From positions 473,445-537,444 of the forward strand of contig JACTAT010000177.1 in the NCBI GenBank assembly GCA_014526335.1: 64,000 bases of DNA. The letters are read 5' to 3'. Made by a program: the position numbers and the translations under genes. This DNA is from Chrysaora quinquecirrha (Eukaryota; Cnidaria; Scyphozoa; Semaeostomeae; Pelagiidae). Shown piece after piece: positions 21,601-31,933 of the stretch. The notes under the pieces are model-generated. The model made no database searches. It worked only from the letters and a program-made list of their open reading frames with translations, and had not been told where the DNA came from. The stretch's first letter is position 1; the number at the start of each line of letters is the position of its first letter.

Positions 21601-24600
21601 GTCTTTGAGCAGTACAAAATTTAAAATTGTAAGAAACAACGGAAACGTTTTTGGACATACTTAAAAGCTTTTTTCGTCTGACACTCCTCCAAAAATGTCA
21701 AAAAATGTTTCCCTTTTTTCTTGCAATCTTGTCAAATGTATGAAAAGTTGCAGGAAAAGTGAAAACATTTTCAGAAGCAATCAACAGTCAACAGGGGAGG
21801 CAATTATTTTGTAATGAATTGTCTTAAAATGTTAATTGTTCTAAAAACTAATTTACATTTCTTGGATAAATTTCTTATTTTCAATTCCTGTTGAAAATTT
21901 AATCCAAGTTTTTATCAGTAAGGTCACCCGGAAAAACTACTCAGGAAAATAGTTTGTTTTGTATTTCCTATTTAGTCACGTTTTTTCGTAACAAATTGTT
22001 TTAAGACCCCTGGACTTATTTTTACCCCCCTTGGATTTGCAGCACAGTTTCCAAGGAGTTAACAGTCCTCTGACATATGGCATAAAAGTTTTTTTACATA
22101 TAGCTTTTTTCATCCACTGTCAACCTATTTATTTGCAGTTATTCTCTACAAAACAGACACTTGTGGTCACTTGTTTGGCTTTATTGGCGGTTGTAAGGGC
22201 CCGCTGTATGGAGGGGGGGTAAATGGTGTCCGATGTACGGAGGTTTAACGCACTAAGCACTGTGGTGTCCGTTGTTAAGAGGCGTGTGGTAATGGACGTT
22301 CCCATATCCACAACCAGGTCTATAACCATATCCAGCAGTGATGGGTACTTAAGCTACATAGAGGCAATAACAGACTATCTTAAAAGTCTTGAAAATCGGT
22401 TAAAGGAAAATAAAATTTCACTGAATGTCATAAAAACCCACTCCATGCTTATCTGCTCAAAATCAAAGAGTAATCAGAGTAATGGTAATATCGTCGAACG
22501 ATCGGAAGAAAACTTGATCTCAAAATCCAGTGTAAGCGTTTAGAGGTCGTTCAAAAGACAAAATATCTCGGAGTGCAAATTGATCTTAACCTTGACTGGA
22601 AGGAGCAAATAAAACATATCTCATTAAAGGTCATGTTTTCTTACTAAGTATTTTTAATGTAAAGTAGTTAAATGGAGAGCCCCTTGAAAACCAGCACATT
22701 GCTGAAGGGTTACACTTTTTTTTAAATAAGCAACCGCTCAATAAGCAACTAGGGCTGAACTGACCTGAACATTAAGCAACTTGAGGGCTCAATTGAATTA
22801 CTGTAAGCAACTAAAAAGTCAAAAACCAAGCTTATTCTCTTTCTTGTGTTAGGTCTCCATAAACAAATGAAATGAAATGAAAATGAAATGAAATTTCTAT
22901 CTAGACGCACGCATATCTTATTTAAGCGCTTCGGATTATTACAGAAGCCGTCTGAATTAGCCTACATGGTAGTACGCCCACACGAATCAATCTGTGATAC
23001 GCGGTGTCTGTATTTGAAAGCACTTTATCTGGTACCGAGACTCTACAATATTTCAATCTTTAGACTTTCAATGAACGTTAAGACCCCGTTTTGTACGAGA
23101 AATAAAGATACGGATAAAAAAGATCCGTTCTTTTCGGGCGCGATATGGGTACGGTTTCAGGAGCAATTGTTTGAAAATTTATGAATAAACTTATGTTTTG
23201 ACGAGATCTAAATTTTGCAGCAACTAGTAAAAGGTGCTCTTGATTCCGTCTATCAAGAGCTTGTACGTACACTACCAAATGAGTGTCTAGAACCAATCTG
23301 ATGGGCAGCTGAATCTAAAGGGATGCTTATTCGAGGGAGGGCGCGGAAATACGGTACCCAAAAAGATACGATGCCCCTCCCGGTAGTAGTACATGCATTT
23401 TTTTTTATAAGCAACCGCCTATAAGCAATCAAGATGTAGACGGCCCTAAAAGTTTAAGCAACGTATAGTACCGAAGGAAAAAAACCTAAGAGACTTTTTT
23501 AATTTTTGATAATTTAATCACTGCAAGCAATCGAGGATTGATCAACATAGAAGCTATTTCCATTCATTTGTTGTCAAAACTCGCATATCCACGGAGTGTT
23601 TCTCCTTAAGTAGGCATTTCATTGAGGGGTTTCCGTTTAACTTTCAATACAAAGTCTCTAATGTCAACAATATCAGCAGGGAGAAATGATACCAGTCATT
23701 TATGTGCAATGTTAGCTTTTGCTGTTTTCTAGCCTCTATACTATTCTTAGGGCAAAGAGATACAGTTGAAATTAAGCAACTACTAAGCAACTTTTACTAC
23801 TAAAAGGTGGCCATAAAAGGTCCAAAAATAAGCATCTTTTTGAAATAGGGCCGAGCGAAGTTGCTTATAAAAAATTGCGTGTACTTGTGATCCATGAAGA
23901 CCCGTGTAGAGAAAAGCCCATCTTGACCTTTTCGCGAACAGATCCACTTGGACCCATTCCCGTGTAAAAAGGGTCCCAGTCGCTAAGCGAGATTGGTAGT
24001 TTATGATAAATTTTAAATATATTTTGTTTACTACGAAAGTTTATTAAACCCCCAAAATCAAGTACTTTCTTTGCGTTTCACAAATGCCAAATCTTTGCAA
24101 AACATTGAGTGTCCGTTATTTGAGGCACCTAGCAAAAGTTTTATAGTGTGGAATTAATTCCTCCTTTGTACACGTTTTTTTTATTATAAGAAAGTTTTTT
24201 TTGGGCCAGTATTGAAACTTTCTTAGATATTTCATGTTTTCAGTACCAAAACTTTCTTGTGACTTTCTTAGCAAAAATTTTGGAATGCAGTATTTCTAAG
24301 AATGTACAGTTTAAGGCACTGTATGCATCGCACAAATACCACGATTTAAAAAAAAAATAATCATTAGACTCATTTAATAGAGAGATGAACGACTGAACAG
24401 AAGAGCGAAAATAACATACAGAACATTAGGAGTGAAAGTATGAAACAAAACTTTATTAAGTTTCAAGAATCCAGTATTGAACTTTCTTACATTTTTGAGA
24501 CGTTGAGCACTACTTTCTTATAAACCACTTTCTTATAAAAAAAAATACGTGTACAAACAACAACAACAGGATGGAAATCGGTTGCATCAGCAGTCATTGA

Positions 24601-27600
24601 ATTTCAAACGAAAACTCCCGATAGGTAACGAAAATAATCGCACAATAGACCTTTTCGATGAAAGGCCGCCGAGATAGAAATTCTTCAAAACTTCAAGATA
24701 TCGAGTTTTCGATGCTAAAATCGTATATAGCATCTTAATTTTAGTCTAGGTGTAAAGTTTCACTGTCGTAGCGAATGCGCTGTTAAATTTATGAGCCTTC
24801 AAAATACCACATTCTATAGTAGTTCAGGGTGAAAATTTTCACCCCAACTGGTCAAAGCCCTTATAAAATCGGGAACTTTGAACTATTGAACGCTCATAAA
24901 GTCAATGGTAAAATTGCTAAGATAGCAAAACTTTACTTGTAAAGTAAATTTTGGCTGCTTGAAACGAATTTGGCATCGAAAACTCTGTATCTCCAGGTTG
25001 TGATTTCTATAATGGCAGCCCTTCGTCAAAAGGTCTATATAAGGATATTCACGATCTCCTTTTGTCACTGCTTATCAAACTGCAATGTTTTCCCAAGCTG
25101 ATTTAAGAAGGCCCTAGGCCCTATCTATTATAGATTCAATATGCCCAACGTATCCAGATAAGTGGTATACACCCCGTCTGTGAGCTAAGTTTCGTTAAAT
25201 TAAGTTAAGTAGAGTTAGTTAAGTTAAGTTAAGTTAGCGAAGCTTAAACTAGAAGCTTGAATCAATTTCCTGTATGCAATGGCACTGCAAGCTATTACCC
25301 CCAAGACCCTGGCCAAACGTTCAAACATTGTTTACCAAACATTTGAAATTTGCTGTATCAAGCAATGTTTGAACGTTTGTCCATGTCACAAAACATTACT
25401 TGACAAGGGAAATTCTTTGCGAAATAAACACTTTTGGCTTGACGCAAGCAAAGAATGTTCGACGAGGAATGTTTGTGACGTGGTCAAACGTTAAACAATC
25501 TGCTTTTGACGAACAATTTCCAAATGTTTGGCAAACAATGTTTGATTGATTGGCCAGGGCCTATATATAAATCATTAAGAATCATGAAAGTTCTCCAAAA
25601 TAAGTTACTCTAACTAGGCGGAGTTTTCCCGAAGGCCCTTCCAAAGTTTAATACTGTTAGCCAAAAAGGTGCCGTTGTCTTACAAGGCTGTCTTGTGGTG
25701 TCAGGAACTCAGTGAGGCCGGGGTTTGAATCACAGCAGCGTCACAGCCAGGGTTTAGCTGTCACAAGACTTATACTTCTGAGATTCTAGTGGCTGGTGCT
25801 AAAACACAATTTCACCTTCACCAAACATAGGTGTCCCCCAGAACTATTAGAACCAAGCAATCTGTATTTTCCCAGCTTCCTCAATCAAGAGATGTAATAA
25901 ATCTTCTTTATATTTTAAGATGGAGATCTCGTCCTGCCAGCCAGCAAAACAACGGTCCTCACGTCGAAGAGAAAACGAAGATGCAACTAACACATCCTAA
26001 GACACCTCAATTGATGACAAAGAGACGAAGTAGGCCTAATAATGTTCAAGGTCAATCAGACATCGAAGATAAGATTGTCGAGGAAATGAAAGGGTAATTT
26101 GATTTTCTCATCTTTCCCCGTACTCTTATAGCGGTTTAATAGTTTCCCACTATACCCCCATATTTGGTATTCGTAGCTCGATTGTCACTCGCATTTTTAG
26201 CCACCCTGAGAGAAAAAACGATCGTGCTCGACATGTCTCCGAGTTTAGCCATAGCTTTAGTCCCTACTTTTCCAGAATAATGTTTGTTGAACCAATATAT
26301 ATTCCCTCGTTTTCTGTTTTTATAGTTATCAATTCAAAGCGAAAGAATTCGACCACAAAATCGTGGAAAAAGGTGGACGACTTGGGCTGAATGAACCACA
26401 ACGTTTGCCTCTTACAAAAGCAAAACCATTCCGATTCGAGTCTGATAACAGATTGGAACTGAGAAAGAAAAAAGATAACGAAGATGACCTCATCGAGAAA
26501 AATAACGACAAATCTCATCAAGAAAGGAGTTGTGATGGGGTAAGTCAAGATTTTTCATCTCATGTTCTTTCTTTCTTACATTATCAATGGCCAATGGACT
26601 TCGCTATTAAAAAAGTTTTACAAGATGCTATTCAATTCGGTAAAAACCGAATTAACGTCTAATTTGTTGAAATGAAATTCGGAAAAAAATTCGAAAGACA
26701 AAATTTGAAATTCCGAAATGATGCTTTCAGAATTAGGATTTCAATCTAACCAAAATCGGAAATATTCAGAGTTAAAGCGGATTTTCATATTTGAATATTT
26801 AGCCGATCAGTGGACGCAGCCGCTTATGTAACTACTGCCTTGGCAGTCTGTCCCTCGAGGACACTAGGTAACTACTGCCTTGGCAGTCTGTCCCTCGAGG
26901 ACACTAGGTAACTACTGCCTTGGCAGTCTGTCCCTCGAGGAGATTAGGTAACTACTGCCTTGGCAGTCTGTCCCTCGAGGACACTAGGTAACTACTGCCT
27001 TGGCAGTCTGTCCCTCGAGGACACTAGGTAACTACTGCCTTGGCAGTCTGTCCCTCGAGGACACTAGGTAACTACTGCCTTGGCAGTCTGTCCCTCGAGG
27101 ACACTAGGTCACTACTGCCTTGGCAGTCTGTCCCTCGAGGACACTAGGTAACTACTGCCTTGGCAGTCTGTCCCTCGAGGACACTAGGTAACTACTGCCT
27201 TCGCAGTCTGTCCCTCGAGGACACTAGGTAACTACTGCCTTGGCAGTCTGTCCCTCGAGGACATTAGGTAACTACTGCCTTGGCAGTCTGTCCCTCGAGG
27301 ACATTTACTGAGCGAAAGAATACAGCTAGTTGACTTTATAGTTCTGTCGTATCTTGCGTCGACAGTAACCTGGCTCTAAACAACGTCGGAAGACAGTTAT
27401 AAGTTTATTTTATCTTTGCAGCCTGACACGTTTGTTTCTCATGCGTCACGCAAACGATCACATCCAAAGAAAACCGAACCAAAACCATTCAGTTTCGAAA
27501 CGAGAGACAAAGAAATGCTACAAAAGAAACAAGAAAAATTCAAAAGATTTACGAGGAAGAAGAAAAGGTCGGTATCCAGATTAATCTGTTGTTATTATAT

Positions 27601-30027
27601 TACATTCGCTATCAATCTGGATCGATGTGAATCAATCCGGTTTTGATGTTATTTATCTGTGAATACATATTTGAGATAGCATAGTAAAGCAGGATCGTTG
27701 GTGCCCTGCCTTCTCCCGGAGTGGCGAAAGAAATCATTCGTCTAGGACTTGTCTTAACCTGAAATGCTTATTAATTTTGGGCTTATTTCTGAATAGATTG
27801 ATTACGAAATATTTTATTCCTTGTTAATATTAAGGATGGAAATATAATCTAGTCTATTTGTTCTCTTAGTCCAGAAAAGTGTTCAAATTTCCTCCAGGCT
27901 AAATTACGCCTAGCTGCAAACACTCGTACCTTGACAATAAAAGTCATTAGTGTCTTTGGTCTATCATAAGATGCTCTATTTTTCTCTATTCTTACTGACC
28001 CTCCTCTGGTGAATGACTTTAGACCCGTAACTTGTTCCCGACTGTGAGTATTCTCCGAGTTGTACAATCGATATTTTTTAAAATGCCGTAAAATTTAACA
28101 TTGCCTTGGAGTTTGTTGAGACGTTATCTAAACTAATGTCTCGCCGACCAAAGATTTAATCAAGTTCCCAATTCCTTTCAATTCAATATGTTTCAACATA
28201 TACAGTCACATTCAACAGGTTGCTGCGGTGGAATAACCGTTAATTATCGCAGCGTGTTTTAGCAAGCACCCTTAGCCTTACCACCGTCAATACTTCTCAA
28301 TTTATTTGCATTAAACACTTAATTAATTTGTCATTGATCTTGCGATTAGTTAATTGTCTTCCTTTGACTAAATTTATTTGCAATCTTGTTCTTAGGCCAG
28401 AGAATTCCACGCAAGACCACTTCCAAACTTATCTCCTGATCCAGTTATCGTAAAACAAAATAAACCCGTTGAACAAGCGCCCTTTAATCTCGCAACTGAT
28501 CAGAGAGGAGCTGTAAGAGCCGAAAAATGGACAGCACAGGTAACTCTATCAATCTATTATTGTTAACAGTTTAAAGAGAGCAAGAGAAGATCCTTGTAGA
28601 ACTTCCTTCCTTGTTGCATCCAATTAAGGTGAAACATCGATGAAATGTGAATGCCACACATCACGATCCATCATCGCAGCTTTGAGTCTAGCTCCTGCGA
28701 GACCAGTGTCTCTGCTAACAAATAAATAATGCTTATTGCTGATAATAACTAATTCTTGTTTGCCTGTCAGAATATTCTGTCTAAAAACAAACTAACCAAA
28801 TAACTAACTGACTGGTTTACAGACTTTCCAACTAATTAACTTGCTAACTTACTCTTTAACTAATTTGCTAACCAACCGACGAACTAAATTTGAAAGCTAA
28901 CTGACTGAGTAACTGACTAGCTACCTTGCTAAACAAACAAACAAACAAACTAACTAACTAACTAACTAAAAAATTAATTAGCTCATCAGCCAACCAACTA
29001 ACTAAGAACTTACTAAATAACACAATATCTAACGAACTACCTAAGCAACTAACTTAATACATTATCTTACAAACTAGCTAACTAACAAAACGAACTACTG
29101 ACTTACTAACTGACCATATAGCTAACCAATAGGCTAACTATTAGCTTACTAGCTAGTTCAATAGCTAGCTAACTTACTAAGTAAAAAAGCAATTAACTAA
29201 CTAACGAAGTTGCTAACCGACCATCTTTAGTAGCTTGTTCACTAACTGACTTCGTAATTTAACTAAAAAGCTAACTAACAAGCAACTAAACTAACTGGCT
29301 AATTGATTAAATAGCTAACAAACCAATTGGTAATCTAAGCAAGTAACTATCTAACTGAAAACTTACTGACTGATTAAATAATTGAGTAACTAACTCACTC
29401 GCTAACTAACTAAGTAACTAACAAACCAACCAACTAATTGACTAAGTAGCTAACCAAGTAACCAACTAAATATCTATGTAATCTGTCGTAAATATCTACG
29501 TAACCATAACTACCCAATAATACCAACTCACTGCTAGCCGTCTACCTAAACTTAGCATCGATAACCAACTAACTACCTACCAAAGCAACTAACTGTGGTA
29601 TGCTCTCTATCGTTCAGCTTATGAAAGAACGCGAACAAGAGAAAGAAAAGACTAAATTTAAGGCACAACCATGCAAAGTGGTACATAAGGAGGCATTTGT
29701 ACCAAAGCCATCATCAAACCACTTGTTGAAATCAGCTCGTTTAAACTAAACACGGAAGAACGATCGAAAAAACGTGAGGATTTTGAAATTGCTAAGAAAG
29801 AACAACAAAGAGTAAAGGAAGATGAACTGCAAAGAATATTAAAAGAAAAGCAAGAGGAAGAGGAGAAAGAAGTGATGATTATGAGAAAGCAAATGGTTCA
29901 TGTCGCCAACCCGGTAAGGAATTTTGCTGAAGTTGAAATCAAACCCAGCGAAAAACCCGTTACCATGCCAGAAACTCCGAAATTCGAAACGAATAAGAGG
30001 TTTGGAAAAAGGGTATCAAGAGTGTAA
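18661..30027 (+). CDS. TPX2: TPX2, spindle assembly factor and Aurora A activator
   Basis: Nine exons: 18661-18754, 19063-19346, 19990-20285, 21333-21536, 25842-26093, 26326-26539, 27422-27567, 28401-28539, 29618-30027. All junctions are GT-AG and phases agree, giving about 679 aa (human 747). The N-terminus (YEFNAPKYIDF, then LDKWF) matches the Aurora A-binding segment. The middle is acidic and variable. The C-terminal half has typical TPX2 repeats: FKAKEFDHKIVEKGG, KAKPFRFESDNRLELRKKK, EPKPFSFETRDKEMLQKKQE, EFHARPLPNL then APFNLATDQRG, and SSFKLNTEERSKKREDFE. It ends with a MPETPKFETNKRF tail like the vertebrate C-terminus. In vertebrates TPX2 binds importin, microtubules, Aurora A and Eg5 in mitosis. 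The last exon needs one extra A in the A run at about 29716-29718 to reach the conserved end; as written it stops soon after. Exon 5 contains an odd AT-rich stretch (about 25895-25920) whose coding status is less certain. Confidence 0.9.
20560..20850. repeat. MITE-like family 4 copy in TPX2 intron 3
   Basis: The left part has ACATACTTGAAATC, then CATCTGACACTCCTCAGA. The right part has TTTCTGATGTTAATACTCTGAGGAGTATGAAGG. Together they form an imperfect inverted repeat like the one at 39960-40240. A left-end fragment (ACATACTTAAAAGC, then GTCTGACACTCCTC) is also at 21657-21690. Confidence 0.6.
21035..21332 (+). mobile_element. tRNA-derived SINE ending at a TPX2 splice acceptor
   Basis: The 5' part resembles a tRNA, with A box TGGCGCAGTGG (21043-21053) and B box GGTTCAAGCC (21087-21096). 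A body follows with CCTTGGGCAAGTTG and CCACCCAGGTGTATAAATGG, reminiscent of conserved SINE central domains. It ends in a (TTTAC)n tail. The tail runs straight into the AG before TPX2 exon 4 (exon starts 21333). Not a functional tRNA: the acceptor stem does not close. Confidence 0.85.
22328..22632 (+). pseudogene. decayed non-LTR retrotransposon reverse transcriptase fragment
   Basis: In TPX2 intron 4, two frames continue one another. The first reads YLKSLENRLKENKISLNVI, then KTHSMLICSKSK. After a shift near 22500-22520 the second reads RLEVVQKTKYLGVQIDLNL, then DWKEQIKHIS. The xxKTKYLGVxxD...L.W..QI..IS pattern is typical of the region just after the catalytic core in LINE reverse transcriptases. 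The YADD box and the rest are absent. A dead fragment; clade not assigned. Confidence 0.8.
22711..22852. mobile_element. MITE family 1, truncated copy C
   Basis: One end only: TACAC, a T run, then AAATAAGCAACCGCTC and on to TTCTTGTGTTAGG. It matches the right half of copy B (16964 back to about 16830) in inverse orientation and stops abruptly before an AAATG-rich stretch. Confidence 0.8.
23165..23350. mobile_element. MITE family 3, diverged fragment
   Basis: Inverse-orientation match to 16965-17241, including GCAGCAACTAGTAAAAGGTG and TTATTCGAGGGAGGGCGC. It lies just before family 1 copy D, as the family 3 copy at 16965 lies beside copy B. Confidence 0.6.
23390..23883. mobile_element. MITE family 1, copy D
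   Basis: A 494-bp element with ends TACATGCA, a T run, ATAAGCAAC and the inverse GTTGCTTATAAAAAATTGCGTGTA (shared over about 23 bp). TAAGCAA/GTTGCTTA motifs recur inside. No coding frame. Confidence 0.8.
24169..24553. mobile_element. MITE family 1, copy E (ACTTTCTTA type)
   Basis: A 385-bp element with ends TACACG, a T run, then ATAAGAAAGT, and the inverse ACTTTCTTAT, an A run, then CGTGTA. ACTTTCTTA recurs at 24217, 24262, 24481, 24512 and 24527, with a variant at 24251. The outer end is the same as in copy A; the inner motif differs. Confidence 0.85.
24645..25037. mobile_element. MITE family 5
   Basis: Ends ATAGACCTTTTCGATGAA and TTCGTCAAAAGGTCTAT form an inverted repeat. The interior (ATCGAGTTTTCGATGC, then AAATCGTATA, then TTAGTCTAGGTGTAAAGTT) recurs in a truncated copy at about 34985-35150. 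No coding frame. Confidence 0.72.
25196..25245. repeat. (TTAAG)n short tandem repeat
   Basis: About ten pentamers of TTAAG/TTAGT type in TPX2 intron 4. Confidence 0.8.
25305..25562. mobile_element. MITE family 2 copy in TPX2 intron 4
   Basis: Ends ACCCTGGCCAAACG, then TTCAAACATTG, and CAATGTTTGATTGATTGGCC, then AGGGCC. The interior repeats CAAACATT-type motifs. Confidence 0.85.
25665..25828 (+). mobile_element. SINE-like repeat family S3 near a TPX2 splice acceptor
   Basis: Contains GTCAGGAACTCAGTGAGGCC, then GGGGTTTGAATC (B-box-like), and ends GGCTGGTGCTAAAACAC, then TTCACCTTCACC. Related copies are at 34750-34945, in part at 31205-31290, and inverted at 49655-49800. The 3' end lies about 14 bp before TPX2 exon 5 (25842). 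Confidence 0.65.
26827..27305 (+). repeat. 40-bp minisatellite in TPX2 intron 6
   Basis: Twelve nearly identical 40-bp copies (GTAACTACTGCCTTGGCAGT, then CTGTCCCTCGAGGACACTAG). Only single-base variants are seen (for example AGATTAG for ACACTAG). Each unit holds two palindromes, CTGCCTTGGCAG and CCTCGAGG. The high identity suggests recent expansion or homogenisation. Confidence 0.97.
28790..29590. repeat. degenerate (AACT)n tract in TPX2 intron 8
   Basis: About 800 bp of AACTAACT/AACTGACT-type tetranucleotides with many substitutions, ending shortly before exon 9 at 29618. A similar shorter tract is at about 31090-31380. Confidence 0.9.
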
Positions 30028-30450
30028 AATATCAGAAAGAGACAGTTCATAATTTTGTACAAAGCGATTTTGAAGCATACTAAACTTTGCAAGCGTAAAT
30101 TCTACAGACAAACTTGCTAATTGTTGACAATCTGAAATGCATACGTTTCTCTCATTATTTAACTAGATCTTATATAGTTTAATTCTTTATAAATTTAGTT
30201 TAACTCTTCCTGTTTATATTTGATTTTATTATTTTTAGAACTTTCAACCCGGCATATATTACTTTGTCTAACCATGTCATTGTTAGCTTTAAGTCCATCT
30301 ACTTTTGGCCAGTTTTGGACCAGTTGACTTGGACCATTTTGTGTTACTGATGCATTCCTTGGGATCCTAAGTGACTTAATCCAGACTTTGGTAGAACGAT
30401 AAACCATTGATTAAGTTAACCCTTCTCAAAGAACAAACCGGCCTTTTCTT
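30028..30450. other. TPX2 3' flank
   Basis: AT-rich sequence after the TPX2 stop codon, presumably 3' UTR and flank. No gene seen. Confidence 0.5.
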
Positions 30451-30735
30451 AGGTCCTGGCCTAACGATCAAACATTGTTGGTCTGACATTTAAAACTTGC
30501 TATACAACAAATGTTTGACCGTTTGGCCACGTCCAAAAACATTGCTTGGCAAGCAAAAGTAACAATTCTTGTGGCGTGATGTTTTTGAAAAAGTTCGAAA
30601 ACATTATTTGCTTGACGCAAACAAAAAATGTTGGACGAGCAATGTTTTTGGACATGGCCAAACGATCAAACATTTTGCTTGATAAGCAAACTGCAAATGT
30701 TTGACCAACAATGTTTGATCTCTTTGCCAGGTTCT
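30451..30735. mobile_element. MITE family 2 copy
   Basis: Ends AGGTCCTGGCCTAACGATCA, then AACATTGTTGG, and CCAACAATGTTTGATC, then TTTGCCAGGTTCTTA. The interior repeats AAATGTTTGACC and GACGAGCAATGTTTT. Confidence 0.85.
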
Positions 30736-31768
30736 TACTATTGGTTCCGTAAATCAAAGCTGTCACACATAAATGTTTCCTTTTTCAATTCCAAAGCTTG
30801 AGAGAGCTATCGATAAAACTTTCTGTTAGATTAAGCCAAAAATCGTCATCGAAAGTTATACTATACCCTGATCTGAATATTATATTGTTTTGGTAAAATA
30901 ACTATAAGTGCAGTTATTTAGTGCTTTATTTTGCTGTTGGTAGAACTTTGATGGGTAATAACTTGTTTTACTTCTTTTAATAATTTTAATGTTAATGAAA
31001 CACAAAAGTCGATAAAACATGCATCTTATTGCCTTAATCTTCTTTTCTATTTCGATAGAAGCTATACTGCTGAGACATGCAGCCTTACTAACTTACTTAA
31101 CTAATTAGCCAACTTGCTAACTAAATAGCTTACTAATAAACGAACGAACTAACTTGACAGTGAGCTTATTGACTTGTTAACTAACTAACCGACTTTTTTA
31201 GTTGCGGCTAACTTAGCTTTGGTTGTGGTGTATTCCAGCTGACTCGGGGTGTCAGAAGCTCAGCGTGGTCAGGGCTCGAGTCCAGCCAACTAATTAGTTA
31301 ACTTGCTAACTACCTTGTCAGCGAACTAACTGATTAACTCGTTAAAACTTAGAACTTGCTAACTAACCAGCTAAAACCAATTAACTTAAACCTACTTGCT
31401 GAAAATTCAACAAATTAAGAAACGAAGGAATTCATTCAGTTGACAACAGAAGTTTCAATGTCAAACATTCATCCATGCAAACATTTATTCAATGAATGAA
31501 ACAAACGCGAGAAACGCGAGCTTCTGTGCATTCCAGAAAAAAGAACTTGTTTTCGTCTGGAGAGATCTGTTTTTGAATTTGAAAAAGGTGTGAAAAGTAA
31601 ACGAATTCTCTCATTGTTTTCAGGTTTTAAAAACAAAGGCATGAAATCTTAGTAACATTATCTGTTTAATGGTGTTTGTTTTAGTCAATAAGATTGCCGC
31701 AAACTTCAAACTGTTAAAACAGTCCCGCGGTCTTTTGTTTTGCAAGGTGTGAAAAGCAAACAAAACGC
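30736..31768. other. intergenic TPX2 to RAB5IF
   Basis: No gene. It holds a second degenerate AACT tract (about 31090-31380) interrupted by part of an S3 SINE-like repeat (31205-31290, with GGTGTCAGAAGCTCAGCG and GGGCTCGAGTCC). Confidence 0.6.
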
Positions 31769-31776
31769 TGACGTCA
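31769..31776 (+). promoter_or_regulatory. CRE-like site upstream of RAB5IF
   Basis: A perfect TGACGTCA palindrome 158 bp before the RAB5IF start codon. This is the consensus for CREB/ATF factors and is common in promoters of housekeeping genes. Function is inferred. Confidence 0.4.
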
Positions 31777-31933
31777 CCTATTGTGGAACCCATAGCTTTG
31801 ACTCGTTTTGATTGAGAGGCCAAACTAAAATGATACCCCACAGAACAAAAAAGACAAAAGTGGCCAAGAAAACCGCAGCAGCAAGGCGAGTAGAGATCTT
31901 TGCTTTCACCCGGATTTAAATTATCAGGAAAAG

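Noticed and set aside
22888..23184. 98-codon frame in TPX2 intron 4
   Set aside because: No family resemblance and it is not linked by phase to TPX2 exons; it lies among MITE fragments.
26827..27305. CRISPR-like array
   Set aside because: The units are contiguous 40-bp repeats with no variable spacers, inside a eukaryotic intron: a minisatellite.
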